From: Ramlibacter terrae
GTDB taxonomy: Bacteria; Pseudomonadota; Gammaproteobacteria; Burkholderiales; Burkholderiaceae_C
Assembly: GCA_013127575.1 (NCBI GenBank)
Contig: CP053418.1
Coordinates: 2,046,001-2,110,000, forward strand
Direction of reading: 5' to 3'
Length of the DNA: 64,000 nucleotides
Part shown: in pieces, positions 10,297 through 20,452 of the stretch
Numbering within the stretch: position 1 is the stretch's first letter
Layout: each line of letters begins with the position of its first letter
Translations under genes and position numbers: made by a program
Notes under the pieces: model-generated
The model's database searches: none
Told to the model about the DNA's origin: nothing
Seen by the model: only the letters and a program-made list of their open reading frames with translations

Positions 10297-11061
10297 CGCC
10301 GGCTGCCTTCGCTCCAGCCTTGCTGGACTGGATGCGCCCGTTCCCGCGGGCTTGCGCACGTGGAACGGCTCGGACGTGACGCGCCGCTTCGCCGTGCACC
10401 GCAACAACGTGGCGGGTGCCCCGGTGCGAACCCCGGCGGACCACTTTCCCGTCGTGCGCGCACTGGTGGGCCCCGGCTTCTTCGGGGCCATGGCGGCGCA
10501 GTTCGTGCGCAGCGAACCGCCGCGCTCGCCGGTGCTGGCGCTCTACGGCGGCGGCCTGCCGCGGTTCATCGCGGCCTTTGCGCCCGCGCGCGACCTGCCG
10601 TGGCTGGCGGGGGTGGCGCGGCTCGAGTGGGCGAGGGTCGAAGCCTGCCATGCCGCCGACGCGCCTGTGCTCGCTGCCCGCGACGCGGCGGCGGCGCTGG
10701 CGCGGCCGGAGCGGGCGGGCGAACTGCGGCCACGGCTGCACCCCTCGGTGCGGCTGGTGCGCTCGGCCCACCCGGTGGTCTCGCTGTGGGCCGCCCACCG
10801 GGGCGAAGGGGCGCTGGCCGACGTCGACTTGCGGCAGGCGGAATCGGCGCTCGTGCTGCGGCCAGCGATGGAGGTCCTGGTCGTCCGGTGCGATGCGGCC
10901 ACCGCATGCTTCGCGGCGCGGCTGGGTGAGGGCGACGACCTCGCCGGCGCGGCGGCCGCGGCGGCCGCTTGTGCCGGCTTCGACTGGCCGCGACCTTGTC
11001 GCTGCTGCTGGTCCACGGGGCGCTCGCGGGCCTTGCGCTGCCTAGGGAGGCCGGCCGATGA
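10293..11061 (+). CDS. bufC: DUF2063 putative DNA-binding-like partner of DUF692, two frameshifts
   Basis: DUF2063 proteins are the recognition partner that delivers the precursor peptide to the DUF692 oxidase. The N-terminus has the family helical domain: [30 protein letters not shown] contains the typical VHRNNV and FPVVRALVG segments, followed by [20 protein letters not shown]. The C-terminal half has [20 protein letters not shown]. Shifts lie near 10340 and 10985; the end reads [19 protein letters not shown]. Both junctions overlap: the ATG at 10293 lies inside the bufB stop, and the stop at 11059-11061 overlaps the DoxX start. About 256 residues. Recognition of the cysteine peptide is inferred from the family. 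Confidence 0.87.
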
Positions 11062-11563
11062 ATCCGCTCGTTGCCGGCCCGGCCCGATGGCTGCGCGGCG
11101 GCATCGCGCTGCTGGAACGCATCCCCCATGCGGCCATCGCCTTGCTGGCGCGCTTCTCGATCGCCGCGGTGTTCTGGCAATCGGGCCAGACCAAGGTCGA
11201 GGGGCTGGCGGTCAACATCGTGTCCGGGGAATTCCTCCTGGGCTGGCCGCGGCTGTCGGAGACGGCGGTCGCCCTGTTCCGCGACGAGTACCGCCTGCCG
11301 GGCGTCCCGCCGGAGCTTGCCGCGCCGCTTGCCGCCGTGGCCGAGCACGTGTTCCCGCTGCTCCTGCTGCTCGGGCTCGGCACGCGGCTTTCCGCGCTGG
11401 CGCTGCTCGGCATGACCGCGGTGATCCAGCTTTTCGTCTATCCCGGCGCGTATGCCACCCACGGCACCGGGCCGCCTTGCTGCTGCTGCTGGCCGCGCGT
11501 GGTGGGGGTGCGGTGTCGCTGGACCACTGGCTGGCGGCGCGGACCGCCGGGGCGGTGCGCTGA
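11058..11563 (+). CDS. DoxX-family membrane protein of the bufferin-like operon, one frameshift
   Basis: Four-helix inner-membrane protein. Visible features are the DoxX start LLARFSIAAVFWQSGQTKVEG, a hydrophobic segment VFPLLLLLGLGTRLSALALLGMTAVIQLFVYP, and GAYATHGT before a shift near 11475 that leads into ALLLLLAARGGGAVSLDHWL. About 168 residues. It overlaps bufC by four bases (ATGA) and the sigma-factor gene at its stop (TGATG). It corresponds to gigT of the Cupriavidus gold-induced gigPABT operon. Its exact task is not established; a redox or export helper role at the membrane is possible. Confidence 0.85.
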
Positions 11564-12182
11564 TGACCGGGAGCACAATGGACTGCGCTTTCGCGGCCGG
11601 GCCCCGGCCGGAAGGCGCCCGCCGCATGGAAGCCCCCGCCCCCAACGCCGCCGAGGAACGCCTGCATGCGCAGTTCATCGCCGCGCTCGCGGGCGACGCC
11701 GCGAGCTACCGGCAGTTCCTCGGTGCGCTCAGCGGCCATTTGCGCGCCTACCTGCGGGCGCATGCAGCAGTGGCCGGACGACGTCGAGGACTGGTCCAGG
11801 AAACCCTGCTTGCCGTGCACCACAGCCGCCACACCTACCGCAGCGCCGAGCCGCTCACTGCCCGGGTCCATTCCATTGCCCGCTACAAGCTGGTGGACTG
11901 GCTGCGCGCGCGCTCGCGCCACGATGCGCTGAACGATCCGCTCGACGACGAGCTGGCCGTCTTCGCCCGCTGCGACACCGATGCGAGCGATGCGCGCCGC
12001 GACTGGCCCACATGCTGCAGTCGCTGCCGCCGCGGCAGCGGGAGGCGCTGGTGCTGCTCAAGCTCGCGGGCGCTTCGGTCGCCGAAACCGCGCAGGCCAC
12101 CGGGCAGAGCGAGGCGTCGGTCAAGGTCGGCGTGCACCGCGGGTTGAAGGCGCTGGCCGCGCGCTTCGGGAGAGGCGCATGA
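11563..12182 (+). CDS. ECF RNA polymerase sigma factor, about three frameshifts
   Basis: Extracytoplasmic-function sigma factor with the usual two regions. Region 2 spans LRAYLRxRMQQWPDDVEDLVQ (split by two opposing indels at about 11755 and 11785) and TLLAVHHSRHTYR, with PLTARVHSIARYKLVDWLRAR as 2.3/2.4. Region 4 reads LPPRQREALVLLKLAGASVA, then TAQATGQSEASVKVGVHRGL, reached after a shift near 12003. It overlaps the DoxX stop and shares ATGA with the anti-sigma gene, so all six genes from 9142 on are tightly coupled. A start at the ATG 11578 or 11626 is also possible, since conserved sequence begins near residue 28. It should direct transcription from the GTAAC/CGAA site in front of bufA; it resembles Caulobacter SigF and Cupriavidus RpoQ in context. 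Confidence 0.87.
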
Positions 12183-12819
12183 AGACCGACGACCTGCTCG
12201 ACGCGCTGGCGGCGCACGCCGCGCCGGTGGACCGCACGGGCGCCGCGCTGCGCTTTGCGGCCAAGCTGGCGCTGGCGCCGCTGGTCGCGCTGGTGCTCGT
12301 GCTCGCGGTGCTGGGGCCCAACGCGCACTGGGCCAGCGCGGCCGGCCTGCCGATGTTCTGGGTCAAGTTCGCGGTGCCGGCGGCCGTGGTGGGCGGCGCG
12401 TGGTGGCTGGTGCGCCGGCTCGGCATGCCCGGGGCGCGGTTCGGGGGAGCGCGGTCGTCGCCGTCGCGCCGCTTGCCGCCCTCAGCGTCGCCGGCTGGTT
12501 CGTGCTGTGGCAGGCGCCGGCCGGCGGGCGCATGCCGCTGCTCTCCGGGCGAAGCGTGGAACGAGTGCCCGTGGGAGATCGCGTTGCTGGCGGTGCCGGC
12601 CTTCGGCCTGGCCGTGTGGGCCCTGCGGGGACTGGCGCCGACCCGGCTGCGGCTTGCGGGAGCGGCGGCCGGCCTGTTCGCCGGCGCCGCCGGGGCTTTC
12701 GGCCATGCCTTTCACTGCCCTGAACTGGCGGCGCCTTGCCTCGGCACTGGCACGTGGCCGGCATGCTGCTGCCTGCGGTGGCCGGCGCGCTGCTCGGCCC
12801 GCGCCTGTTGCGCTGGTAG
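12179..12819 (+). CDS. DUF1109 (NrsF-type) anti-sigma factor, about three frameshifts
   Basis: Six-helix inner-membrane anti-sigma factor that should hold the adjacent ECF factor. The N-terminus MKTDDLLDALAAHAAPVD is the cytosolic sigma-binding part; then come APLVALVLVLAVLGPNA (TM1), WVKFAVPAAVVGGAWWLVR (TM2) and further helices recovered across shifts near 12445, 12550 and 12745; the end is LLGPRLLRW. Two cysteines stand in family motifs, ECPWEIALL (codon at 12566) and FHCPELAAP (codon at 12716), at about residues 130 and 180. In Caulobacter NrsF two cysteines at nearly the same positions are needed for heavy-metal response (recalled knowledge), so this copy keeps the proposed sensor residues. 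About 213 residues. Confidence 0.85.
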
Positions 12820-12873
12820 CGCGGCGGCTGGGGCAGGGTGGGATCGGCTAAAATCTTTTGTTGACCGGATTCG

Positions 12874-12918
12874 AGCGGGCGGTCGGGGGCTCCCCGGCCG
12901 CCCGCTTTTCCCTTTTCC
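12874..12918 (+). terminator. Intrinsic terminator between the bufferin-like operon and tRNA-Leu
   Basis: A 15-bp stem with one mismatch (12874-12888 with 12892-12906) is followed by a T/C-rich tract. It stops read-through from the sigma/anti-sigma genes into the tRNA. A TAAAAT -10-like box at 12849-12854 lies upstream of the hairpin. Confidence 0.65.
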
Positions 12919-12926
12919 AGTGACCG

Positions 12927-13011
12927 GCGCGGGTGGCGAAATTGGTAGACGCACCAGGTTTAGGTCCTGACGCCAGCAATGGTGTGGGGGTTCGAGTCCC
13001 CCCGCGCACCA
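12927..13011 (+). tRNA. tRNA-Leu (anticodon TAG)
   Basis: Acceptor GCGCGGG pairs with CCCGCGC, followed by discriminator A and an encoded CCA end. The D arm reads GCGAAATTGGTAGACGC, the anticodon stem-loop CAGGTTTAGGTCCTG gives TAG, a variable arm of class II size follows, and the T arm has GTTCGAGTC. It lies 29 bases before trigger factor. Confidence 0.95.
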
Positions 13012-13040
13012 CACAGATTCCGACCCAAGAGAGATTGACC

Positions 13041-14353
13041 ATGGCCGTGACCGTAGAGACCCTAGACAAGCTGGAACGCAAGATGACGCTGACGCTCCCC
13101 GTCACCGCCATCCAGTCCGAAGTCGATTCCCGCCTGAAGAAGCTGGCGCGCACCGTCAAGATGGACGGCTTCCGCCCCGGCAAGGTGCCGATGTCCGTCG
13201 TCGCCCAGCGCTACGGCTACTCGGTGCAGTACGAGGTCATGAACGACAAGGTCGGCGAAGCCTTCGCGGCCGCCGCCAACGAGGCCAAGCTGCGCGTGGC
13301 CGGCCAGCCGAAGATCACCGAGAAGGAAGGCGCGCCCGCCGGCGAGCTGTCCTTCGACGCCGTGTTCGAGGTCTACCCCGAAGTCAAGATCGGCGACTGG
13401 CCGAAGCCGAGGTCGAGAAGACGTCCACGGAAGTGACCGACGCGGCCATCGACCGCACCACGGACATCCTGCGCAAGCAGCGCCGCACCTACGCCCAGCG
13501 CGCCGCCGACGCGGCCGTGGCCGACGGCGACCGCGTGACGGTCGACTTCGAAGGCAAGATCGACGGCGAGCCGTTCGAGGGCGGCAAGGCCGAAGACTTC
13601 CAGTTCATGGTCGGCGAAGGCCAGATGCTGAAGGAGTTCGAGGAAGCCGTGCGCGGCATGAAGACCGGCGAGAGCAAGACCTTCCCGCTGGCCTTCCCCG
13701 AGGACTACCACGGCAAGGACGTCGCCGGCAAGACGGCCGACTTCATGGTCACGGTCAAGAAGGTCGAAGCGGCCAACCTGCCGGAAGTCAACGAAGCCTT
13801 CGCCAAGTCGCTGGGCATCGCCGACGCCAGCGTCGACGGCCTGCGCGCCGACATCCGCAAGAACCTCGAGCGCGAAGTCAAGTTCCGCCTGCTGGCCAAG
13901 AACAAGCAGTCCGCGATGGACGCGCTGGTCAACAAGTCCGAGCTCGACCTGCCCCAGTCGATCGTCAAGAACGAGATCGACCGCACGGTGGAAGGCGCCC
14001 GCGCCGACCTGAAGCAGCGCGGCATCAAGGACGCCGACAAGGCCCCGATCCCCGACGAGGTGTTTCGCCCGCAAGCCGAGCGCCGCGTGCGCCTGGGCCT
14101 GGTGGTCGCCGAGCTGGTGAAGATGCACGACACGGGCGCCAAGCCCGAGCAGATCAAGACCCACATCGAGGAACTGGCCGCCAGCTACGAGCGTCCGGCC
14201 GACGTGGTCCGCTGGTACTACGGCGACAACCGCCGCATGGCCGAAGTCGAAGCCATCGTGATCGAGAACAACGTCACGGAGTTCATCCTGTCGAAGGCCA
14301 AGACGGTCGAGAAGCAGGTCGAGTTCGACGAGCTCATGGGACAGCAGCAGTAA
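13041..14353 (+). CDS. tig: Trigger factor, one frameshift
   Basis: Ribosome-bound chaperone and peptidyl-prolyl isomerase that meets nascent chains at the tunnel exit. The N-terminal ribosome-binding loop is intact as [18 protein letters not shown]. The FKBP-type PPIase domain begins at [20 protein letters not shown] and includes [17 protein letters not shown]. The C-terminal chaperone arms run to [10 protein letters not shown]. One shift near 13400 separates VYPEVKIGD from [10 protein letters not shown]. About 437 residues, normal. The ATG at 13041 has GAGAG upstream. Order tig-clpP-clpX-lon is the usual proteobacterial arrangement. Confidence 0.96.
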
Positions 14354-14367
14354 TCCAACCCTGTCAC

Positions 14368-14458
14368 CCTGTCATTGCGGGCTTGACCCGCAATCCATGC
14401 GCAATCCACGACGATGGGTGCGCCACCATGGATGCCGGGTCAAGCCCGGCATGACAGG
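14368..14458. repeat. Dispersed palindromic repeat, copy 1 (between tig and clpP)
   Basis: Two arms of about 32 bases, each itself a small palindrome (GCGGGCTTGACCCGC; GCCGGGTCAAGCCCGGC), form an imperfect inverted repeat starting CCTGTCATTG and ending GGCATGACAGG. A second copy is at 20453-20540. It resembles REP/BIME-type intergenic repeats. It lies after the tig stop and may act in transcript 3'-end protection or termination. Confidence 0.75.
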
Positions 14459-14558
14459 CGCGGAGGTTGCTCTGGGGCCTGGCGGGTCTTGCCAAAGACC
14501 AGCCGGGCCCCATCTGCATTCAGGCTAAAGTACAGCCAGTCCAACGGAGCTTTCCCCC

Positions 14559-15167
14559 ATGAGTTCACTTGATACCCAAGCGCTCGGCCTGGTGCCGATC
14601 GTCATCGAGCAATCCGGCCGCGGCGAGCGGTCTTACGACATCTTTTCGCGCCTGCTGCGCGAGCGCGTGATCTTCCTCGTGGGCCCGGTCAACGACCAGA
14701 CCGCCAACCTGGTGGTGGCGCAGCTGCTGTTCCTCGAGTCCGAGAACCCGGACAAGGACATCTCCCTGTACATCAACTCCCCGGGCGGCAGCGTCAGCGC
14801 CGGCATGGCGATCTACGACACGATGAACTTCATCAAGCCGTCGGTCTCGACCCTCTGCACGGGCATGGCCGCGTCGATGGGCGCCTTCCTGCTGGCGGCC
14901 GGCGAGAAGGGCAAGCGTTTCTCGCTGCCCAACTCCAAGATCATGATCCACCAGCCGCTGGGCGGCATGCAGGGCCAGGCGACCGACATCGAGATCCACG
15001 CCCGCGACATCCTGAAGACGCGCGCCACGCTGAACAAGATCCTCGCCGAGCGCACCGGCCAGCCCCTCGACAAGATCGAGCGCGACACCGAGCGCGACTA
15101 CTTCCTCGAGGCCGAGGAGGCGAAAGCCTACGGCCTCGTGGACGAGGTCATCGCCAAGCGGCCGTAA
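14559..15167 (+). CDS. clpP: ATP-dependent Clp protease proteolytic subunit
   Basis: Serine peptidase forming the 14-mer proteolytic chamber used with ClpX and ClpA. The catalytic triad is visible: Ser in [16 protein letters not shown], His in [13 protein letters not shown], Asp in [11 protein letters not shown]. The substrate-channel strand [17 protein letters not shown] is intact. 202 residues, the usual size, with no frame interruption. It is followed by a strong hairpin and then clpX. Confidence 0.98.
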   Translation: MSSLDTQALGLVPIVIEQSGRGERSYDIFSRLLRERVIFLVGPVNDQTANLVVAQLLFLESENPDKDISLYINSPGGSVSAGMAIYDTMNFIKPSVSTLCTGMAASMGAFLLAAGEKGKRFSLPNSKIMIHQPLGGMQGQATDIEIHARDILKTRATLNKILAERTGQPLDKIERDTERDYFLEAEEAKAYGLVDEVIAKRP

Positions 15168-15183
15168 AGGCTGCGCGGCGCGG

Positions 15184-15259
15184 CCGGGGGCCGGGGAACC
15201 GATGGGGCGGGGTCTGACAAGACACCGCTCCAACCGGCTCCCCGGCCCCCGGTTTCTTT
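15184..15259 (+). terminator. Long hairpin between clpP and clpX
   Basis: An 18-bp G/C stem with one mismatch (15184-15201 with 15235-15252) surrounds a 33-base loop and is followed by TTTCTTT. It is probably a terminator or attenuator giving clpX separate control from clpP. Confidence 0.65.
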
Positions 15260-15296
15260 CTGGTTATCATTGACACAACGTTACTAGGCGAAGCCC

Positions 15297-16561
<1,265 letters not shown>

Positions 16562-16564
16562 AAA

Positions 16565-16713
16565 AGCGGACATCCAGAACGCAGAGGGCGCAGAGAGTTC
16601 GCAGAAAACGCAGAAAAGTCAAAGAACTTCATCAATGACTTTTCGGTTTCCTTCCGCGACTTCTGCGAATCCTTTGCGACCTCTGCGTTCCGGCTGCCCG
16701 CTCCCTGCAGCCA
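16565..16713. repeat. About 140-bp inverted-repeat element, copy 1 (clpX-lon)
   Basis: Arms at 16577-16606 and 16661-16690 are imperfect reverse complements built on GCAGAGGxCGCAGAG and TTCGCAGAA. The conserved flank GGACATCCAGAACGC on the left reappears inverted on the right (GTTCCGGCTGCCCGCTCC). A second copy lies at 40022-40163. No open frame is inside. It could be a non-autonomous mobile or REP-like element. Confidence 0.7.
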
Positions 16714-16762
16714 CTTTTTTGTCACGATTCGACCCTGCCGCCCCCATGGGCGTGCGGCCGGG

Positions 16763-16790
16763 TTGAAAATGTCCGCATTGCCAGCCATAT
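16763..16790 (+). promoter_or_regulatory. Candidate heat-shock (RpoH) promoter of lon
   Basis: TTGAAA at 16763-16768 and CAGCCATAT at 16782-16790 have spacing that fits the sigma-32 consensus (TTGAAA, about 13-15 bases, CCCCATnT) within two or three mismatches. It ends 25 bases before the lon ATG, and lon is a classical RpoH target. Confidence 0.45.
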
Positions 16791-16815
16791 GGGCTGAGTC
16801 ACTTTGAGGATCTCC

Positions 16816-19245
16816 ATGTCCGGACATACCCCCTGCCTCCCGACCCGATGGACCTGCCCCTCCTGCCCCTGCGGGACGTGGTGGTGTTCCCCCACATGGT
16901 CATCCCGCTGTTCGTCGGCCGGCCCAAGAGCATCAAGGCGCTCGAGGCCGCGATGGAAGCCGAACGCCGCATCATGCTGGTGGCGCAGAAGGCCGCCGCC
17001 AAGGACGAACCGTCGGTCTCCGACATGTTCGAGGTCGGCTGCATCTCCACCATCCTGCAGATGCTCAAGCTGCCCGACGGCACCGTGAAGGTGCTCGTCG
17101 AAGGCCAGCAGCGCGCCCGCGTCACCCGCATCACCGACGGCAACGCCCACTTCACGGCCACCGTCACGCCGGTGGAGCAGGGCGACCTCGACGGCAAGTC
17201 CGCCGAGATCGAGGCGCTGCGCCGCGCCGTGCTGCAGCAGTTCGACCAGTACGTGAAGTTGAACAAGAAGATCCCGCCGGAGATCCTGACGTCCATCGCC
17301 AGCATCGACGACCCGGGCCGCCTGGCCGACACCATCGCCGCGCACCTGCCGCTCAAGCTCGATAACAAGCAGGTCGTGCTCGACCTCGCCGACGTCAAGG
17401 AGCGCCTCGACAACCTGTTCGAGCAGATCGAACGCGAAGTCGAGATCCTCAACGTCGACAAGCGCATCCGCGGCCGCGTGAAGCGGCAGATGGAGAAGAA
17501 CCAGCGCGACTTCTACCTGAACGAACAGGTCAAGGCCATCCAGAAGGAACTGGGCGAAGGCGAAGAGGGCGCGGACATCGAGGAGATCGAGAAAAAGATC
17601 AAGCTCGCGAAGATGCCCAAGGACGCCAGAAAGAAGGCGGACGCCGAACTCAAGAAGCTCAAGCTGATGTCGCCCATGTCGGCCGAAGCCACGGTGGTGC
17701 GCAACTACATCGAGGTGCTCACCAACCTGCCGTGGGCCAAGCGGACCAAGATCAAGCACGACCTGGCGTACGCCGAGGACGTCCTGAACGAAGACCACTG
17801 GGGCCTGGAGAAGGTCAAGGACCGCATCCTCGAATACCTCGCGGTGCAGCAGCGCGTCGACAAGGTCAAGGCGCCCATCCTGTGCCTGGTCGGCCCCCGG
17901 GCGTCGGCAAGACCTCGCTGGGGCAGTCGGTGGCCAAGGCCACCGGCCGCAAGTACGTGCGCATGGCCCTGGGCGGCATGCGCGACGAGGCGGAGATCCG
18001 CGGCCACCGCCGCACCTACATCGGCGCACTGCCGGGCAAGGTGCTGCAGTCGCTGTCCAAGGTCGGCACGCGGAATCCGCTGTTCCTGCTGGATGAAATC
18101 GACAAGCTGGGGCAGGACTTCCGCGGCGACCCGTCGAGCGCGCTGCTCGAGGTGCTGGACCCGGAACAGAACCACACCTTCAGCGACCACTACGTCGAGG
18201 TCGACTTCGACCTGTCGGACGTGATGTTCGTGGCGACGTCGAACTCGATGAACATCCCGCCGGCCCTGCTGGACCGGATGGAAGTCATCCGCCTCTCGGG
18301 CTACACCGAGGACGAGAAGACCAACATCGCGATCAAGTACCTCCTTCCCAAGCAGTTGAAGAACAACGGCGTCAAGGAAGAAGAACTGCGGGTGACCGAG
18401 GACGCGATCCGCGACATCGTGCGCTACTACACCCGCGAAGCCGGCGTCCGGTCGCTCGAGCGCGAGCTGTCCAAGATCTGCCGCAAGGTGGTCAAGGGCC
18501 TGCAGCTCAAGAAGCTGACCCCGCAGGTCGTGGTGAACGCCGAGAACCTGAACGACTACGGGCGTGCGCAAGCACACCTACGGCCGTGCCGAAGCGCAGA
18601 ACCGGTGGGCGGGTGGTCGGCCTGGCGTGGACCGAAGTCGGCGGCGACCTGCTGACGATCGAGGCCGCGCTCATGCCCGGCAAGGGCGTCATCACCCGCA
18701 CCGGCTCGCTGGGCGACGTGATGAAGGAATCGGTGGAGGCCGCCCGCACCGTGGTGCGCAGCCGCTCGCGCGCGCTGGGCATCAAGGACGAACTGTTCGA
18801 GAAACGGGACATCCACATCCACGTGCCCGATGGCGCGACGCCGAAGGACGGCCCGAGCGCGGGCGCGGCGATGACGACGGCCCTGGTGTCGGCGCTTACT
18901 GGCATCCCGGTGCGCGCGGACGTCGCCATGACCGGCGAGATCACCCTGCGCGGCGAAGTCACGGCGATCGGCGGTCTGAAGGAAAAGCTGCTGGCGGCCC
19001 TGCGCGGCGGCATCAAGACGGTGCTGATCCCCGAGGAGAACGCCAAGGACCTGCAGGACATTCCCGAGAACGTGAAGAACGATCTCGAGATCGTGCCGGT
19101 GCGCTGGATCGACAAGGTGCTCGAAGTCGCGCTGGAGCGCCAGCCGACGCCGCTGACCGAGGAAGAAGTGGCCGCGGCCACCGCTGCCGCGGCAGCCGCC
19201 ACCCCGGTGGCCGACGCCGGCACGCCGACGGCGGTGCAGCACTGA
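16816..19245 (+). CDS. lon: Lon protease, about four frameshifts
   Basis: ATP-dependent serine protease for misfolded and regulatory proteins. The N-terminal LonN domain starts [20 protein letters not shown]. The AAA+ module has GPPGVGKTS (Walker A, broken by a missing C near 17898) and [17 protein letters not shown]. The protease domain carries catalytic Ser in [15 protein letters not shown] and Lys in [14 protein letters not shown]. Shifts lie near 16833 (C run, after MSGHTP), 17898, 18560 and 18605. The ATG at 16816 gives the family start [14 protein letters not shown] once the first shift is repaired. About 809 residues, normal. The C-terminus has an Ala-rich tail ([20 protein letters not shown]). 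Confidence 0.96.
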
Positions 19246-19299
19246 GGGCGATGTTGGGACGCGATTCAGGAACTCGTCAGAACGCCCTGAAAAGTCCTA

Positions 19300-19305
19300 T
19301 ATAAT
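19300..19305 (+). promoter_or_regulatory. -10 box of the tRNA cluster
   Basis: A perfect TATAAT lies 14 bases before tRNA-Gly. The -35 region 17 bases upstream is weak. It probably starts the Gly-Cys-Gly-Leu tRNA transcript. Confidence 0.5.
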
Positions 19306-19318
19306 TTCGTCCATCGAC

Positions 19319-19394
19319 GCGGGAGTAGCTCAGTTGGTAGAGCGCAACCTTGCCAAGGTTGAGGTCGAGAGTTCGAGACTCTTCTCCCGCTCCA
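19319..19394 (+). tRNA. tRNA-Gly (anticodon GCC), copy 1
   Basis: 76 bases with acceptor GCGGGAG pairing CTCCCGC, D loop AGCTCAGTTGGTAGAGC, anticodon loop TTGCCAA and encoded CCA. Identical to the copy at 19532-19607. Confidence 0.97.
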
Positions 19395-19401
19395 CATTTG
19401 C

Positions 19402-19426
19402 AAAAAGGCCTGACTCAGGCCTTTTT
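19402..19426 (+). terminator. Terminator-like hairpin after the first tRNA-Gly
   Basis: AAAAAGGCCT and AGGCCTTTTT pair perfectly around GACTC and end in a T run. It lies between the first tRNA-Gly and tRNA-Cys, so the tRNAs may be separate transcripts, or the hairpin is a processing point. Confidence 0.7.
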
Positions 19427-19439
19427 CTTTGCTGGACAC

Positions 19440-19513
19440 GGCGCGGTAGCAAAGCGGTTATGCAGCGGATTGCAAATCCGTCCAGGGCGGTTCGACTCCG
19501 CCCCGCGCCTCCG
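19440..19513 (+). tRNA. tRNA-Cys (anticodon GCA)
   Basis: Acceptor GGCGCGG pairs with CCGCGCC; D arm AGCAAAGCGGTTATGC; anticodon loop in GGATTGCAAATCC gives GCA; T arm GGTTCGACTCC. The 3' end reads TCCG rather than TCCA, so the terminal A is not encoded here or is misread. Confidence 0.93.
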
Positions 19514-19531
19514 TGGTCCGTCGGTTTTTTC

Positions 19532-19607
19532 GCGGGAGTAGCTCAGTTGGTAGAGCGCAACCTTGCCAAGGTTGAGGTCGAGAGTTCGAGACTCTTCTCC
19601 CGCTCCA
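19532..19607 (+). tRNA. tRNA-Gly (anticodon GCC), copy 2
   Basis: Base-for-base identical to 19319-19394, including the CCA end. It starts 18 bases after tRNA-Cys. Confidence 0.97.
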
Positions 19608-19614
19608 CACATGC

Positions 19615-19641
19615 AAAGGGAAGCCTCCGGGCTTCCCTTTT
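19615..19641 (+). terminator. Terminator hairpin after the second tRNA-Gly
   Basis: AAAGGGAAGCC pairs with GGCTTCCCTTT around a short loop, followed by T-rich sequence. Confidence 0.65.
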
Positions 19642-19675
19642 CGCTTTGGGCGAGCGCCCGGTACAGTCGGGGCAG

Positions 19676-19767
19676 GCCTCGATGGTGAAATGGGTAGACA
19701 CAGCGGACTTAAAATCCGCCGCTTGCCGAAAGGCGGCATCCCGGTTCGAGCCCGGGTCGAGGCACCA
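19676..19767 (+). tRNA. tRNA-Leu (anticodon TAA)
   Basis: Class II tRNA of 92 bases with acceptor GCCTCGA pairing TCGAGGC, D arm GGTGAAATGGGTAGACAC, anticodon loop in GGACTTAAAATCC (TAA), long variable arm GCTTGCCGAAAGGCGGC and an encoded CCA end. Confidence 0.96.
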
Positions 19768-19815
19768 AGAGATTCCACCGGCCGGAACGGTCCACAATAG
19801 AGCCGGAGAGCATCC

Positions 19816-20442
19816 ATGTCCCAATACGACGCCCCCTTCGAGATCCACGTGCACGGCGATGTGCCGCTGCGTCCGGGTGTCGACTACGCGCAGCTGCAGG
19901 AGGCGCTGAAGCCGCTCTGGACGTATGCCGGCGCCAAGTCGCTGGCCGAAGGCGCCGAGAGCGCCTACGAGGAAGAGCCCGGCATCAAGTTCGACGCGCA
20001 GGAGCGCCTGCTCACGATGTGCTGGACGGTGGCCGGCGACCGGGACTTCCGCCAGCAGCTCGACGAGATGTGCATGTCGCTCAACGAGCTGGCCGAAGAG
20101 GGCGCGGCCATCGAGATCACCTTCTACGACGCCGAGTTCGACGAGGAAGAGGCGCCGCCGGAAGAAGAGTCGCGCGACGACTTCCTGATGATGTTCGTCG
20201 GCCCGACGCCGGCCGCGATCATGCAGGTGCAACGCGACCTGCTCGTGCAGGACGTGGTCAACCTGATGGAACGCCACTTCGACGGCTCCGAGCTCAATGG
20301 CGTCGTCGCCGAGATCGACAAACTCTTCGCCCAGCGCTTCGACGCGCTGGTGAGTTCGCTGGAGCTCGGCAAGCCCCCGCGCGGCAGCGGCGGCTCGGGC
20401 GGCGGGCACGGCGGCGGACGCCGTCCGCGGCACTTGCACTGA
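19816..20442 (+). CDS. Acidic protein of unknown function with Gly/His-rich tail
   Basis: 208-residue uninterrupted frame that I do not recognise as a named family. Residues 1-170 look like an alpha/beta globular domain with a very acidic segment (ITFYDAEFDEEEAPPEEESR, about residue 110-125), then DDFLMMFVGPTPAAIMQVQR. The last 25 residues are low complexity, PPRGSGGSGGGHGGGRRPRH, Gly, Arg and His rich. There is no signal peptide or membrane segment, so it is probably cytosolic. It stands alone between a tRNA cluster and a palindromic repeat. Related hypothetical proteins are likely confined to Burkholderiales (inference). Confidence 0.8.
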   Translation: MSQYDAPFEIHVHGDVPLRPGVDYAQLQEALKPLWTYAGAKSLAEGAESAYEEEPGIKFDAQERLLTMCWTVAGDRDFRQQLDEMCMSLNELAEEGAAIEITFYDAEFDEEEAPPEEESRDDFLMMFVGPTPAAIMQVQRDLLVQDVVNLMERHFDGSELNGVVAEIDKLFAQRFDALVSSLELGKPPRGSGGSGGGHGGGRRPRHLH

Positions 20443-20452
20443 GCCAAGGGGC

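Noticed and set aside
12874..12918. Regulatory leader of trigger factor
   Set aside because: The hairpin is upstream of the tRNA-Leu gene, so it cannot lie in a tig-only leader; a terminator explains it better.
14368..14458. CRISPR-like unit
   Set aside because: Only two copies exist, 6 kb apart, with no regularly spaced spacers and no cas genes.
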